DNA of 7,835 nucleotides from NCBI GenBank assembly GCA_026398835.1, contig JAPLSD010000584.1, positions 1 to 7,835 of the forward strand. The letters are read 5' to 3'. Below, one piece after another: positions 1-5,683 of this stretch; positions within the stretch are counted from its first letter, which is position 1, and each line of letters opens with the position of its first letter. The stretch comes from Pseudomonas sp. Its GTDB lineage: Bacteria > Pseudomonadota > Gammaproteobacteria > Pseudomonadales > Pseudomonadaceae. The position numbers and the translations under genes are program-made. The notes beneath the pieces are model-generated. The model saw only the letters and a program-made list of their open reading frames with translations. It made no database searches and was not told the DNA's origin.

Positions 1-148
1 CCGCGCCGATTGCTGGTTGAGCTGGAACGCCGTCAAACGCGCCACCGCGATGGGTTATAAAGAGGTGTATTGGTACCGCGACGGCCTGGATGCCTGGGAG
101 GCGGCGCACCTGCCAGTGGAACCGGCCCGACCCGAACCGTTCCCCTGA
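1..148 (+). CDS. PQQ-dependent catabolism-associated CXXCW-motif protein (C-terminal fragment)
   Basis: Open from the left edge (first full codon at position 2) to TGA at 146-148, about 48 residues. The fragment starts R-A-D-C-W-L-S-W-N-A-V-K-R-A and continues with G-Y-x-x-V-Y-W-Y-R-D-G-L-D-A-W. This is the end of a rhodanese-like fold: the C-W pair sits where the active loop would be, and the W-Y-x-x-G-x-x-A-W ending is typical of rhodanese domains. From family knowledge, proteins with this Cys-(x)n-Cys-Trp motif are secreted and occur in gene clusters for PQQ-dependent alcohol oxidation. The first cysteine of the motif would lie just outside the window, so it is not seen. The adjacent agmR gene, a regulator of PQQ-alcohol dehydrogenase, supports the call. 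Only 56 bp separate the two genes, so read-through into agmR is possible. A generic rhodanese is the alternative. Confidence 0.72.
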   Translation, partial: RADCWLSWNAVKRATAMGYKEVYWYRDGLDAWEAAHLPVEPARPEPFP

Positions 149-204
149 CTCACACAGCCGCGTTCTCGCGCCACACCCTAATCAAAATAACGAGGTGAAA
201 GGCC

Positions 205-870
205 ATGTACAAAATTCTGATTGCCGACGATCACCCTCTTTTTCGAGAAGCCATTCATAACGTCATCAGCGATGGCTTTCCTGGCAGTGAAGTCATGGAA
301 ACCGCCGACCTGGACAGCGCTCTGGAGCTGACGCAGCAGCATGACGATCTGGACTTGATCCTGCTCGACCTGAACATGCCCGGCATGCACGGCCTCAACG
401 GCCTGATCAATCTGCGCAACGAGGCGCCGACCATTCCGGTGGTGATCGTCTCCGCCGAGCAGGACAAACAGGTGGTGCTGCAAGCCATTACTTATGGTGC
501 GGTGGGTTTCATCACCAAATCCTCACCGCGCGCGCAGATGACCGAGGCCATACAACAAATCCTCAACGGTAACGTCTACCTGCCCTCAGACATCATCCGC
601 ACGCAAAAAACCAGCACCCGCCGCAGCATGAATGACACGCCGAACTTCCCGCCCGAACTGCTCCAGGCGCTGACCCGCAAACAGCTGTTGGTGCTGGAAC
701 GGATGACCAAAGGCGAATCGAACAAACAGATCGCCTACACCCTGGAAATCGCCGAAACCACAGTCAAGGCCCACGTCTCGGCGATCCTGCGCAAACTCAA
801 CGTGCACAATCGGGTGCAGGCGATCCTCAGTGCCGGGGATATTGATTTTGCGGCGTATTTGCGGCGGTGA
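205..870 (+). CDS. agmR: AgmR/ErbR: LuxR/NarL-family response regulator of PQQ-dependent alcohol oxidation
   Basis: 221 residues. The N-terminal receiver domain (about 3-118) has the acidic pair D8/D9, the phospho-acceptor D55 (L-L-D-L-N-M-P-G), S83 in the Thr/Ser position and K105. A variable linker (about 125-150) leads to a GerE/LuxR-type HTH (about 152-215), with S-N-K-Q-I-A and a recognition helix around E-T-T-V-K-A-H-V. The start is fixed by a strong Shine-Dalgarno, GAGGTG at 192-197, 7 nt before the ATG. The whole sequence reads like P. aeruginosa ErbR (PA1978) and P. putida AgmR. These are cytoplasmic activators required for expression of PQQ-alcohol dehydrogenase and related genes. 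No cognate kinase is fused to it; the convergent hybrid kinase at 1005-3647 is the nearest candidate partner. The flanking CXXCW gene agrees with the assignment. I see no clear sigma-70 promoter in the 56-bp gap upstream. Confidence 0.93.
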   Translation: MYKILIADDHPLFREAIHNVISDGFPGSEVMETADLDSALELTQQHDDLDLILLDLNMPGMHGLNGLINLRNEAPTIPVVIVSAEQDKQVVLQAITYGAVGFITKSSPRAQMTEAIQQILNGNVYLPSDIIRTQKTSTRRSMNDTPNFPPELLQALTRKQLLVLERMTKGESNKQIAYTLEIAETTVKAHVSAILRKLNVHNRVQAILSAGDIDFAAYLRR

Positions 871-897
871 ATGTTCCCAGGGATCAGTGGTGGTTTT

Positions 898-965
898 TGT
901 AGGAGCCGAGCTTGCTCGCGATGGCGATCTCAAGGACGCCATCGCCGGCAAGCCGTGCTCCTACA
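898..965. repeat. REP-like inverted repeat between convergent agmR and nahK
   Basis: The outer arms TGTAGGAGC (898-906) and GCTCCTACA (957-965) are exact inverted copies. The inner arms GCGATGGCG (918-926) and CGCCATCGC (937-945) are also exact, around a 10-nt loop. Between them lie two diverged GC-rich REP cores (C-G-A-G-C-T-T-G-C-T-C-G on the left; G-C-C-G-G-C-A-A-G-C-C-G on the right). This is the organisation of Pseudomonas REP doublets (REPINs), which are mobilised by RAYT transposases. It fills most of the gap (871-1004) between two converging genes and is the only strong hairpin there. It may therefore act as a transcription barrier or mRNA end for both, although no T-tract follows it. 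Confidence 0.8.
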
Positions 966-1004
966 GGTATTCTCTGTGCGACAGCGCAACGTCGAAGACG
1001 GTAT

Positions 1005-3647
1005 CTACAGGGCGGCGTTTACCCCCAACAAATGACTGATCGCCATCTTCAGCTTCATCGGCCGTACCGGTTTGTGCATCAAGGTATGGCCCAGCTCGCG
1101 CATTTGCAGTTTCAGTTCATTGCTGTAGTTGGCGGTGATCATCAGGGCTGGCAAGGGTGATGCACGCCGGGCGTTGATCAGCGCCACGGCATCGACGCCG
1201 TTTTTGCCGTGATCCAGGTGGTAGTCGGCGATCAGCAGTTCGGCCTCTGCATGGTAATTGTCCACCTGACGCGCCAGGTCTTCTTCCGAGAGTGCCGTCA
1301 CCACCTGGCAGCCCCAGCTTTCCAGCAGCGTACGCATGCCGGCACAAATCGCCGCGTCGTTGTCCAGCACCCAGATCCGCGCCCCATGCAAGCGTTCCAG
1401 CATCGGCTCACTCATGGGCAACTGCGGCGTAACCTTCGGCGCACTGTTGGTCAGTGGCACCTCGACGGCAAACATCGAGCCCTTGCCCGGCCAGGAGCGT
1501 ACGGTGATCCGGTGCCCGAGAATCCCGGCGATTTTTTCGACGATCGCCAGGCCCAACCCCAGTCCCCGATCCTGATTCGGCCGCTGCACGTCGCCGCGCT
1601 TGAACTCCTGGAAAATCTCTTCCAGCTTGTTTTCGGCGATGCCCATGCCGCTGTCCCAGACCTCGATGGACAACCGCTGGCGATGCCGGCGACAGCCCAG
1701 CACCACCCGACCGCTGGTGGTGTAACGAATGGCGTTGCTCAACAGGTTGCGCAAAATCCGTGCGAGCAACTGAATGTCACTGCGCACCAGCGCCGAACAG
1801 GGCACGAAGTGCAATTGCAGTCCTTCGCTGCGGGCCACCTGGGCATACTCGGTCGCGAGGTTTTCCAGCAACTCGCTCAGGGCAAAGGGTGCGATATCAG
1901 CCTTGATGACCCCCGCGTCGAGCTTGGAAATATCCACCAGAGTACCCAGCAGGTTTTCCACGTCTTCCAGCGAATTGCTGACGTTACGCACCAGCATCGC
2001 GTTGGCCACCGGTTCGCGGCGTTCGAGCAGCGCACTGGTGAACAGCCGCGCGGCGTTGAGCGGTTGCAGCAGGTCATGGCTGACCGCGGCGAGAAATTTG
2101 GTTTTCGACAGGTTGGCCTGTTCCGCTTCCAGCTTGGCCTCGCGCAAACGCGATTCGACGCGGCTGCGCTCGTCAATCTCGCGCAGTAATTGATCGTTGA
2201 GAGTGGTCAATTCGGCAGTGCGCTCGCGGACCCGCACTTCAAGATTTTGATAAGCCTGATGCAGCGCCTCGGCGGTGCGGCGGCGCTCGGTGATGTCGCG
2301 GATCAACACAAAAATCCCCACCACTTCGCCCGTCGCCAGCCGGTTCGGCACGTAGGAGCGCAGCATGTAGCGTTCCTGATTGTTGATGTTGGTTTCCGGG
2401 AACTCGAAGGTCACGCTCTCCCCGGCCAGCGCCCGCGCCACATAGGATTCCAGCCGCTGGTAATGCTCTTCGCTGTGGACCTCGCGCAGGCTCTGTCCGA
2501 GCATCACGCCGCGTGGCCAGCAGTACCATTCTTCATACACCTTGTTGGTGAATTCGTAGACCAGATCGGCATTCAGGTAAGCGATCAGTGCTGGCACATG
2601 GTCGGTGATCAGGCGAATCCAGCGTTCGCTCTCGCTGAGGGCTTCGGCATGCTGATAGCGCTCGGTAATGTCGGTAAAGGTGTTGACGAAGCCGCCGGTC
2701 GGCAACGGATGAGTGCGGATTTCCAGTACCCGCCCGTCGTAGAGCCGCTGCTCACATTCATGGACCACTCGCCCATTGGTATCGCGGCTGGCCGGTGTCA
2801 GCAGACTCAATTCGCTATCGCCGATCACCTCGGCGAACAACCGATGGGCCGCCACCGGTGCCAGGCCGCTCAACTCGAGGAATCGACGATTCCATAATTC
2901 CAGCACGCCCTCGGCATTCACCATGGCCACGCCTTGGGACAGGTTATCGACCGCGCGCTGCAACAAGTGGGATTTCTGCGCGACCGCTTGTTCGCGGCGC
3001 ACGGTTTCGCTGAGTTTGACTTCGGTGATGTCGGTGAAGAGGATCACCCGCCCGCCTTCCTGGGTCGGCCGTTCGCTGACCTGCAACCAGCGACCGTTGT
3101 GCAACCGGTAGAGCAAACGCTCATCGGCATGGCCGCGCGGCTCTTCGTTGAACAGACCGGTGCCGGTCATTAGCCGCTTGACCTCGGCCAGACGCATGCC
3201 GGCCATGATCCGCACCCGGCTGTTGCTCCAGAAGGCCTTGAAGCGGCTATTGAACAGCACGATGCGCTGATTTTCATCGAACAGCACGAAGGCATCGGAA
3301 ATGCTCTCGATCGCATCGATCAGGTGCCGGTGAGCGGTTTCGGCCCGCAGCCGGGCTTCGCTGAGCAGGTGATTGCCGGCCTTGAGTTCGGCCATGGCCT
3401 GATTCAGTGCATCGGTGCGCTCACGCACCTGTTCGGCCAGCACCACTGAATGCTGAAACGCCGAATACGGATCGTTGCCACGGGTGCCCCCGGACTCGAT
3501 CCGTTCGATCAGCGCGCCATTGATCCGTTGCAGCTTGCGGTTTTCATGCTGTAAGTGGGCAATTTGCTCTTGCAGCTCAGCGGCTGACGGGGGTCCGGTT
3601 TCGAGCGATGGCAACGCCGGTGAAGGTTTGGTTGATGTGCATGCCAT
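1005..3647 (-). CDS. nahK: NahK/ErcS'-like cytoplasmic hybrid histidine kinase (three PAS, HisKA, HATPase, receiver)
   Basis: 880 residues with no membrane segment. Order: N-terminal coiled coil (about 20-105); PAS 1 (about 107-215), PAS 2 (about 226-335) and PAS 3 (about 341-455), each ending in a D-I-T-E motif; a second coiled coil (about 456-515); HisKA with phospho-acceptor H524 (A-V-S-H-D-L-L-Q-P-L-N); HATPase_c with N-box N634/N638, D665 in W-D-S-G-M-G and G-L-G-L-G-L at 695-700; and a C-terminal receiver with D762/D764, D808, T838 and K859. All catalytic residues are present. The start is supported by GGAG 9 nt upstream (3657-3660), so the gene overlaps the end of nosP by 71 bp. In P. 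aeruginosa the equivalent kinase (PA1976) lies beside the FIST gene nosP and close to erbR. It is reported to feed the HptB phosphorelay and was independently named ErcS' in the ethanol-oxidation regulon. The natural ligand of the PAS domains is not visible. The symbol should not be confused with the naphthalene nahK. Confidence 0.88.
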   Translation of the reverse strand: MACTSTKPSPALPSLETGPPSAAELQEQIAHLQHENRKLQRINGALIERIESGGTRGNDPYSAFQHSVVLAEQVRERTDALNQAMAELKAGNHLLSEARLRAETAHRHLIDAIESISDAFVLFDENQRIVLFNSRFKAFWSNSRVRIMAGMRLAEVKRLMTGTGLFNEEPRGHADERLLYRLHNGRWLQVSERPTQEGGRVILFTDITEVKLSETVRREQAVAQKSHLLQRAVDNLSQGVAMVNAEGVLELWNRRFLELSGLAPVAAHRLFAEVIGDSELSLLTPASRDTNGRVVHECEQRLYDGRVLEIRTHPLPTGGFVNTFTDITERYQHAEALSESERWIRLITDHVPALIAYLNADLVYEFTNKVYEEWYCWPRGVMLGQSLREVHSEEHYQRLESYVARALAGESVTFEFPETNINNQERYMLRSYVPNRLATGEVVGIFVLIRDITERRRTAEALHQAYQNLEVRVRERTAELTTLNDQLLREIDERSRVESRLREAKLEAEQANLSKTKFLAAVSHDLLQPLNAARLFTSALLERREPVANAMLVRNVSNSLEDVENLLGTLVDISKLDAGVIKADIAPFALSELLENLATEYAQVARSEGLQLHFVPCSALVRSDIQLLARILRNLLSNAIRYTTSGRVVLGCRRHRQRLSIEVWDSGMGIAENKLEEIFQEFKRGDVQRPNQDRGLGLGLAIVEKIAGILGHRITVRSWPGKGSMFAVEVPLTNSAPKVTPQLPMSEPMLERLHGARIWVLDNDAAICAGMRTLLESWGCQVVTALSEEDLARQVDNYHAEAELLIADYHLDHGKNGVDAVALINARRASPLPALMITANYSNELKLQMRELGHTLMHKPVRPMKLKMAISHLLGVNAAL

Positions 3648-4740
3648 TGAACTGTTCTCCGTAGGTGTTGAAGCCCATCACCCGCTGCTCGCGCAGGAAG
3701 GCGCCGATTTGCTCGAGGCTGCCGACGTCTTCGAGCTCCAGACGCCTGAGGAAACAGTCACAACCAATCGTTAGCAGCAGCGTACCGAGCCGCGCCTCAA
3801 GCCCTTCGAACAGCGTCTGCAAGTTCGGCAACAACGGCCCGGGGGTCATGGCGGTGAGCACAATGCCGTTCTCCACCGCGCAGTAGAAACTCAGGCTCAG
3901 GTCCGGGTGAACCTGCTGGATCGCCCGGACGTAGTACTGTTCATTGATGCGCACCGCCAGAGGATGGGCGGCAAATACTCGATGATCGAGCTCAGCCACC
4001 GGCACGCCAATATGCCGGGCGTATTCCTCGGCGGCAGGCTCTGCATTGAGCTCGTAAACCCGCCGTGAGGTGCTGTCGGCGCGAGTGATGACCAGTTTCT
4101 CTTCGCGCGGCAGGATGTGATGGGTGGTGAACACTTCGAAGTCCAGCCAGGTGTTGACCAACACCACCACCGCCGCGCCGCTGTGAAACTGGCCATCGAA
4201 ATACACATGGGTGTGGGTCAGGTAGTTGTCATCGCCGGCCGAGCCGCCAAAATGCGGGATATCGCCGAGGGCCGCACTCAGTGCCGCAAGGACCATTTCT
4301 TCGCGGCTGGACAGGCCATCGAGCAAGGTCAGCGCGAAACTGTTGCCCTTGATCGGCGCCAGGGTGTTGCTGCGACAGTCGCCCACCAGACGTTCGACCA
4401 TTTGCTGGGCGTCGATCAGGCTGAAATGCTCCATCTGATCGATCAGTTCGATGGCGATGGAAAAATGCCGATGATCGAAACCCACCGCAGTAATACAACC
4501 GCGACCGTAGCCGTTAGGGGTGATTTCCCCGGCGCTGGTGCAGCCCACCAGGCGGATTCCGCCAAAACTCTGCTGCAAGGCCGGACCCAGGGCCTGTAAG
4601 TCGTACTCGGCGGAACAAAAGAACAGCACGAAGCCCAAATGCGGATGCAGCAGTTGCCGCGCCAGATCCTGGGCGGCCTCCTGAGCATCGGTGGCCTGAG
4701 ACATTGCACTGACGACGCCATCGGTCTGGCCCTGTTGCAT
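3577..4740 (-). CDS. nosP: NosP-like FIST-domain sensory protein
   Basis: 387 residues. FIST_N spans about 30-230, with V-G-C-T-S-A-G-E-I at 65-73 and the F-G-G-S-A-G-D-D motif at 164-171. FIST_C spans about 237-370, with M-G-F-N-T-Y-G-E-Q-F at 355-364. There is no signal peptide, so it is cytoplasmic. The ATG at 4740 is preferred because GGAGG (4746-4750) sits 5 nt upstream. The reading frame stays open further 5' (to 4905), but those 55 codons have no good ribosome site before them. FIST proteins are signal-input modules that usually sit beside kinases or cyclases. In P. aeruginosa the equivalent (PA1975, NosP) is reported to bind heme and nitric oxide and to modulate the neighbouring kinase NahK. 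Here the kinase follows directly with a 71-bp overlap, so the pair is co-transcribed and probably made in fixed ratio. Heme ligation is inferred from the family; I cannot name the ligand residue from sequence. Confidence 0.87.
   Translation of the reverse strand: MQQGQTDGVVSAMSQATDAQEAAQDLARQLLHPHLGFVLFFCSAEYDLQALGPALQQSFGGIRLVGCTSAGEITPNGYGRGCITAVGFDHRHFSIAIELIDQMEHFSLIDAQQMVERLVGDCRSNTLAPIKGNSFALTLLDGLSSREEMVLAALSAALGDIPHFGGSAGDDNYLTHTHVYFDGQFHSGAAVVVLVNTWLDFEVFTTHHILPREEKLVITRADSTSRRVYELNAEPAAEEYARHIGVPVAELDHRVFAAHPLAVRINEQYYVRAIQQVHPDLSLSFYCAVENGIVLTAMTPGPLLPNLQTLFEGLEARLGTLLLTIGCDCFLRRLELEDVGSLEQIGAFLREQRVMGFNTYGEQFNGMHINQTFTGVAIARNRTPVSR
3657..3660 (-). promoter_or_regulatory. Ribosome binding site of nahK inside nosP
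   Basis: On the minus strand GGAG lies 9 nt before the ATG at 3647-3645, inside the final codons of nosP. It decides the nahK start, because the next in-frame Met (residue 85) would cut into the coiled coil. The buried site implies translational coupling with nosP. Confidence 0.7.
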
Positions 4741-4907
4741 ATTCGCCTCCCGCAGGTGCGTGGTCTGAGGCATGAGTGTACGAAGCCAGCGGCGCCGGCC
4801 GTATGCTACTTGGGTAGCGGGTAGGCGGTTCCATGGGATGAAGTGCAATCTTGGCGATCTCACACTCGCCGAAATCCTCTGGTTTATGTGGTTGATCGTT
4901 CCCAACC
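4741..4907 (-). other. Upstream region of the nosP-nahK operon, no clear promoter
   Basis: This stretch separates the terminator of the upstream gene from nosP and must hold the operon promoter. Weak -10-like hexamers occur on the minus strand (TAGCAT, complement at 4803-4808; TACACT, complement at 4775-4780), but neither has a convincing -35 at 16-18 bp. The nosP Shine-Dalgarno GGAGG lies at 4746-4750. No repeat or RNA gene is visible. Confidence 0.4.
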
Positions 4908-4941
4908 AAAAAAACGGGCGCCCCCTGAGGTCGCCCGTTTT
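4908..4941 (-). terminator. Rho-independent terminator of the 90-residue protein gene
   Basis: The arms AAAACGGGCG (4911-4920) and CGCCCGTTTT (4932-4941) form a perfect 10-bp stem with an 11-nt loop. Read on the minus strand, the stem ends in an unbroken run of seven T (complement of 4908-4914). It begins 2 nt after the stop codon at 4944, so the small gene upstream is transcriptionally closed off from nosP. In the plus direction only four T follow, and no gene enters from that side. Confidence 0.93.
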
Positions 4942-4943
4942 GC

Positions 4944-5216
4944 TTATGGCGCCATCTGCGCCCGCAATCGCCGTCCGATCACGTCCATCAAATCGCAGCC
5001 ATCGCGCAACGGGATGGCGAGGACTCGGGCGAAGTCGTGCAGGACCACGGCGTCGGAGTGGATTTCTTCGCGCATGGCGAGGTTTTCCAGCAATTGGGTG
5101 ACGGCGCGGATGCGGTAGTCAGCGGTCTCGTGCAGTACGTCGAGGGGTGCTTCGGTGTCGATCAATAGAGCGTGGAAGTCGTTGTCGACTCCGGTGATGG
5201 GCATATAGCGATTCAT
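4944..5216 (-). CDS. Small protein of unknown function (90 residues), leader-regulated
   Basis: 90 residues from the ATG at 5216 to TAA, followed at once by a strong terminator. The protein starts M-N-R-Y-M-P-I-T-G-V-D and is soluble and rather acidic. It is predicted to be mostly helical, with no signal peptide, membrane segment, metal-binding motif or recognisable catalytic site. It resembles in size and composition the small Pseudomonas-restricted proteins grouped as DUF3077-like, but I cannot assign it to that family with confidence. The start is set by a modest GGA 9 nt upstream (5226-5228). A GTG in the same frame at 5252 would add 12 residues but has no ribosome site. The gene is monocistronic, with its own promoter near 5454-5483 and a leader of about 230 nt carrying a C4-like antisense RNA fold whose loop is complementary to the ribosome binding site. 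Expression therefore looks tightly controlled after transcription starts. Confidence 0.75.
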   Translation of the reverse strand: MNRYMPITGVDNDFHALLIDTEAPLDVLHETADYRIRAVTQLLENLAMREEIHSDAVVLHDFARVLAIPLRDGCDLMDVIGRRLRAQMAP

Positions 5217-5224
5217 GTCTGGAA

Positions 5225-5232
5225 TTCCGATT
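5225..5232 (-). promoter_or_regulatory. Antisense target site a, covering the Shine-Dalgarno of the small protein
   Basis: Minus-strand AATCGGAA lies 9 nt upstream of the ATG at 5216 and contains the GGA that serves as ribosome binding site. It is perfectly complementary (8 nt) to TTCCGATT in the hairpin loop of the structured RNA element upstream (plus positions 5305-5312). Pairing would hide the ribosome site. The complementarity is seen directly; the function is inferred. Confidence 0.55.
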
Positions 5233-5259
5233 AGTGTGCAAAGGACCGCCACTCAATCG

Positions 5260-5266
5260 TCGCCAA
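5260..5266 (-). promoter_or_regulatory. Antisense target site b in the leader
   Basis: Minus-strand TTGGCGA is perfectly complementary (7 nt) to TCGCCAA in the single-stranded 3' part of the RNA element (plus positions 5293-5299). With site a it gives two antisense pairs in the same leader. The 10-nt core around this site (complement of 5259-5268) recurs at 5418-5427. Confidence 0.45.
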
Positions 5267-5275
5267 ACGAAAGGG

Positions 5276-5350
5276 TGGCAGCTGTACGCAGGTTGGCGAA
5301 CCGGAATCGGAAAACCGGCAGACCCGAAGGTCTCCCGCGCACAGCTGCCA
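5276..5350 (-). ncRNA. C4-like antisense RNA element in the leader of the small protein gene
   Basis: Read on the minus strand, 5350-5337 pairs with 5289-5276 to form a 14-bp closing helix P1 (13 Watson-Crick pairs and one G-U). Inside are a hairpin AGACC-TTCG-GGTCT (5333-5320), capped by the very stable UUCG tetraloop, and a hairpin CCGG-N10-CCGG (5318-5301). The 10-nt loop of the second hairpin is complementary over 8 nt to the ribosome site of the gene downstream. The strand between it and P1 carries a second, 7-nt complementary segment. The UUCG loop and the G-U pair exist only in minus-strand RNA, which fixes the sense. This matches the plan of phage P1/P7 C4 antisense RNA: a branched RNA cut from its own leader that represses the gene after it by pairing at the ribosome site. 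Family membership is from memory of that plan, not a covariance search. A cis-acting leader switch or a dispersed repeat is the alternative. Confidence 0.62.
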
Positions 5351-5417
5351 TAAAGCAGCTTTGCGAATGCAAAAACGCCTGCAAACAAGCGCAGAGCTTT
5401 TGCACACCGAATATCGA

Positions 5418-5427
5418 GTCGCCAAAC
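5418..5427 (-). repeat. Second copy of the target-b core upstream of the RNA element
   Basis: GTCGCCAAAC (plus) is an exact direct repeat of 5259-5268. Both copies lie in the same predicted transcript, one on each side of the RNA element, and both contain the 7-nt sequence complementary to it. Confidence 0.5.
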
Positions 5428-5450
5428 CCGGTCACCATATGGGCGACCGG
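5428..5450. promoter_or_regulatory. Palindrome at the predicted transcription start (operator or 5' hairpin)
   Basis: CCGGTCACC and GGCGACCGG flank a 5-nt centre, with 8 of 9 positions paired; the odd pair becomes G-U on the minus strand. It lies just downstream of the -10 element at 5454-5459 and covers the predicted start near 5447. Either a repressor site or a 5'-end hairpin would fit. Confidence 0.45.
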
Positions 5451-5453
5451 CGG

Positions 5454-5483
5454 ACTATAAGCTTCATCCACGGAGTGGTGCAA
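5454..5483 (-). promoter_or_regulatory. Predicted sigma-70 promoter of the leader and small protein gene
   Basis: On the minus strand, TTGCAC (complement of 5478-5483) and TATAGT (complement of 5454-5459; 5 of 6 to consensus) are 18 bp apart. Transcription would start near 5447, giving a leader of about 230 nt that contains the whole structured element. Confidence 0.5.
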
Positions 5484-5523
5484 GGCGTTGATGTGACGGG
5501 ATTTCCGAGGCTGGCGTAAGACC

Positions 5524-5611
5524 TGTGGGAGCGGGCTTGCCCGCGAAGAACGATAACGCGTAATGCCTGAAAAACCGCGGTGTTCGCTTCGCGGGCAAGC
5601 CCGCTCCCACA
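5524..5611. repeat. REP doublet (REPIN)
   Basis: A perfect 25-bp inverted repeat: 5524-5548 (TGTGGGAGCGGGCTTGCCCG plus CGAAG) against 5587-5611, with a 38-nt spacer. Each arm carries the standard Pseudomonas REP core, itself a small hairpin. The doublet is the unit mobilised by RAYT transposases. No RAYT gene is in the window. It lies between the 3' end of the porin gene and the promoter of the small protein gene. The long hairpin could protect or end the porin transcript. Confidence 0.93.
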
Positions 5612-5641
5612 ATCCGGGCCCAGAAGATAAGAACGGATCCA

Positions 5642-5670
5642 ACCCACGCCGCGATGCGCGCAGCGCGGGT
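5642..5670 (-). terminator. Hairpin just after the porin stop, possible weak terminator
   Basis: ACCCACGC (5642-5649) and GCGCGGGT (5663-5670) pair over 8 positions, the one odd pair being G-U on the minus strand. The hairpin begins 13 nt after the porin stop. There is no T-tract, so it is at best a weak or Rho-assisted end, possibly only an mRNA-stabilising hairpin. Confidence 0.3.
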
Positions 5671-5683
5671 AGCTCCGGCTGGT

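Larger units (their letters stand above)
5234..5407 (-). other. Long-range 9-bp pairing enclosing the leader RNA element
   Basis: Minus-strand GTGTGCAAA (complement of 5399-5407) and TTTGCACAC (complement of 5234-5242) are perfect inverted copies. One lies upstream of the structured element and the other next to the ribosome site. In the full-length leader they could pair and bring the 5' region against the translation start, an alternative to the C4-like interaction. Confidence 0.4.

Noticed and set aside
181..192. A-rich tract upstream of agmR as a Crc/Hfq motif
   Set aside because: ATCAAAATAACG does not give AANAANAA in any register, so it is only a near match.
1209..2189. 326-codon open frame on the plus strand opposite nahK
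   Set aside because: It lies fully antisense to conserved kinase and PAS codons, its composition (many Q, H, G) is the usual mirror of GC-rich coding DNA, and it has no family resemblance or ribosome site.
4741..4905. 55-codon N-terminal extension of nosP
   Set aside because: Upstream ATGs lack a ribosome site, whereas the ATG at 4740 has GGAGG at 5 nt; the added residues are Arg/Pro-rich and not FIST-like.
5217..5252. GTG start at 5252 for the small protein
   Set aside because: There is no ribosome site before it, and the stretch contains the antisense target region; the ATG at 5216 fits the leader logic better.
5524..5611. Perfect 25-bp inverted repeat as insertion-sequence ends or a CRISPR unit
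   Set aside because: The 38-nt spacer holds no gene, there are only two arms, and the arms match the Pseudomonas REP core; a REP doublet explains it.
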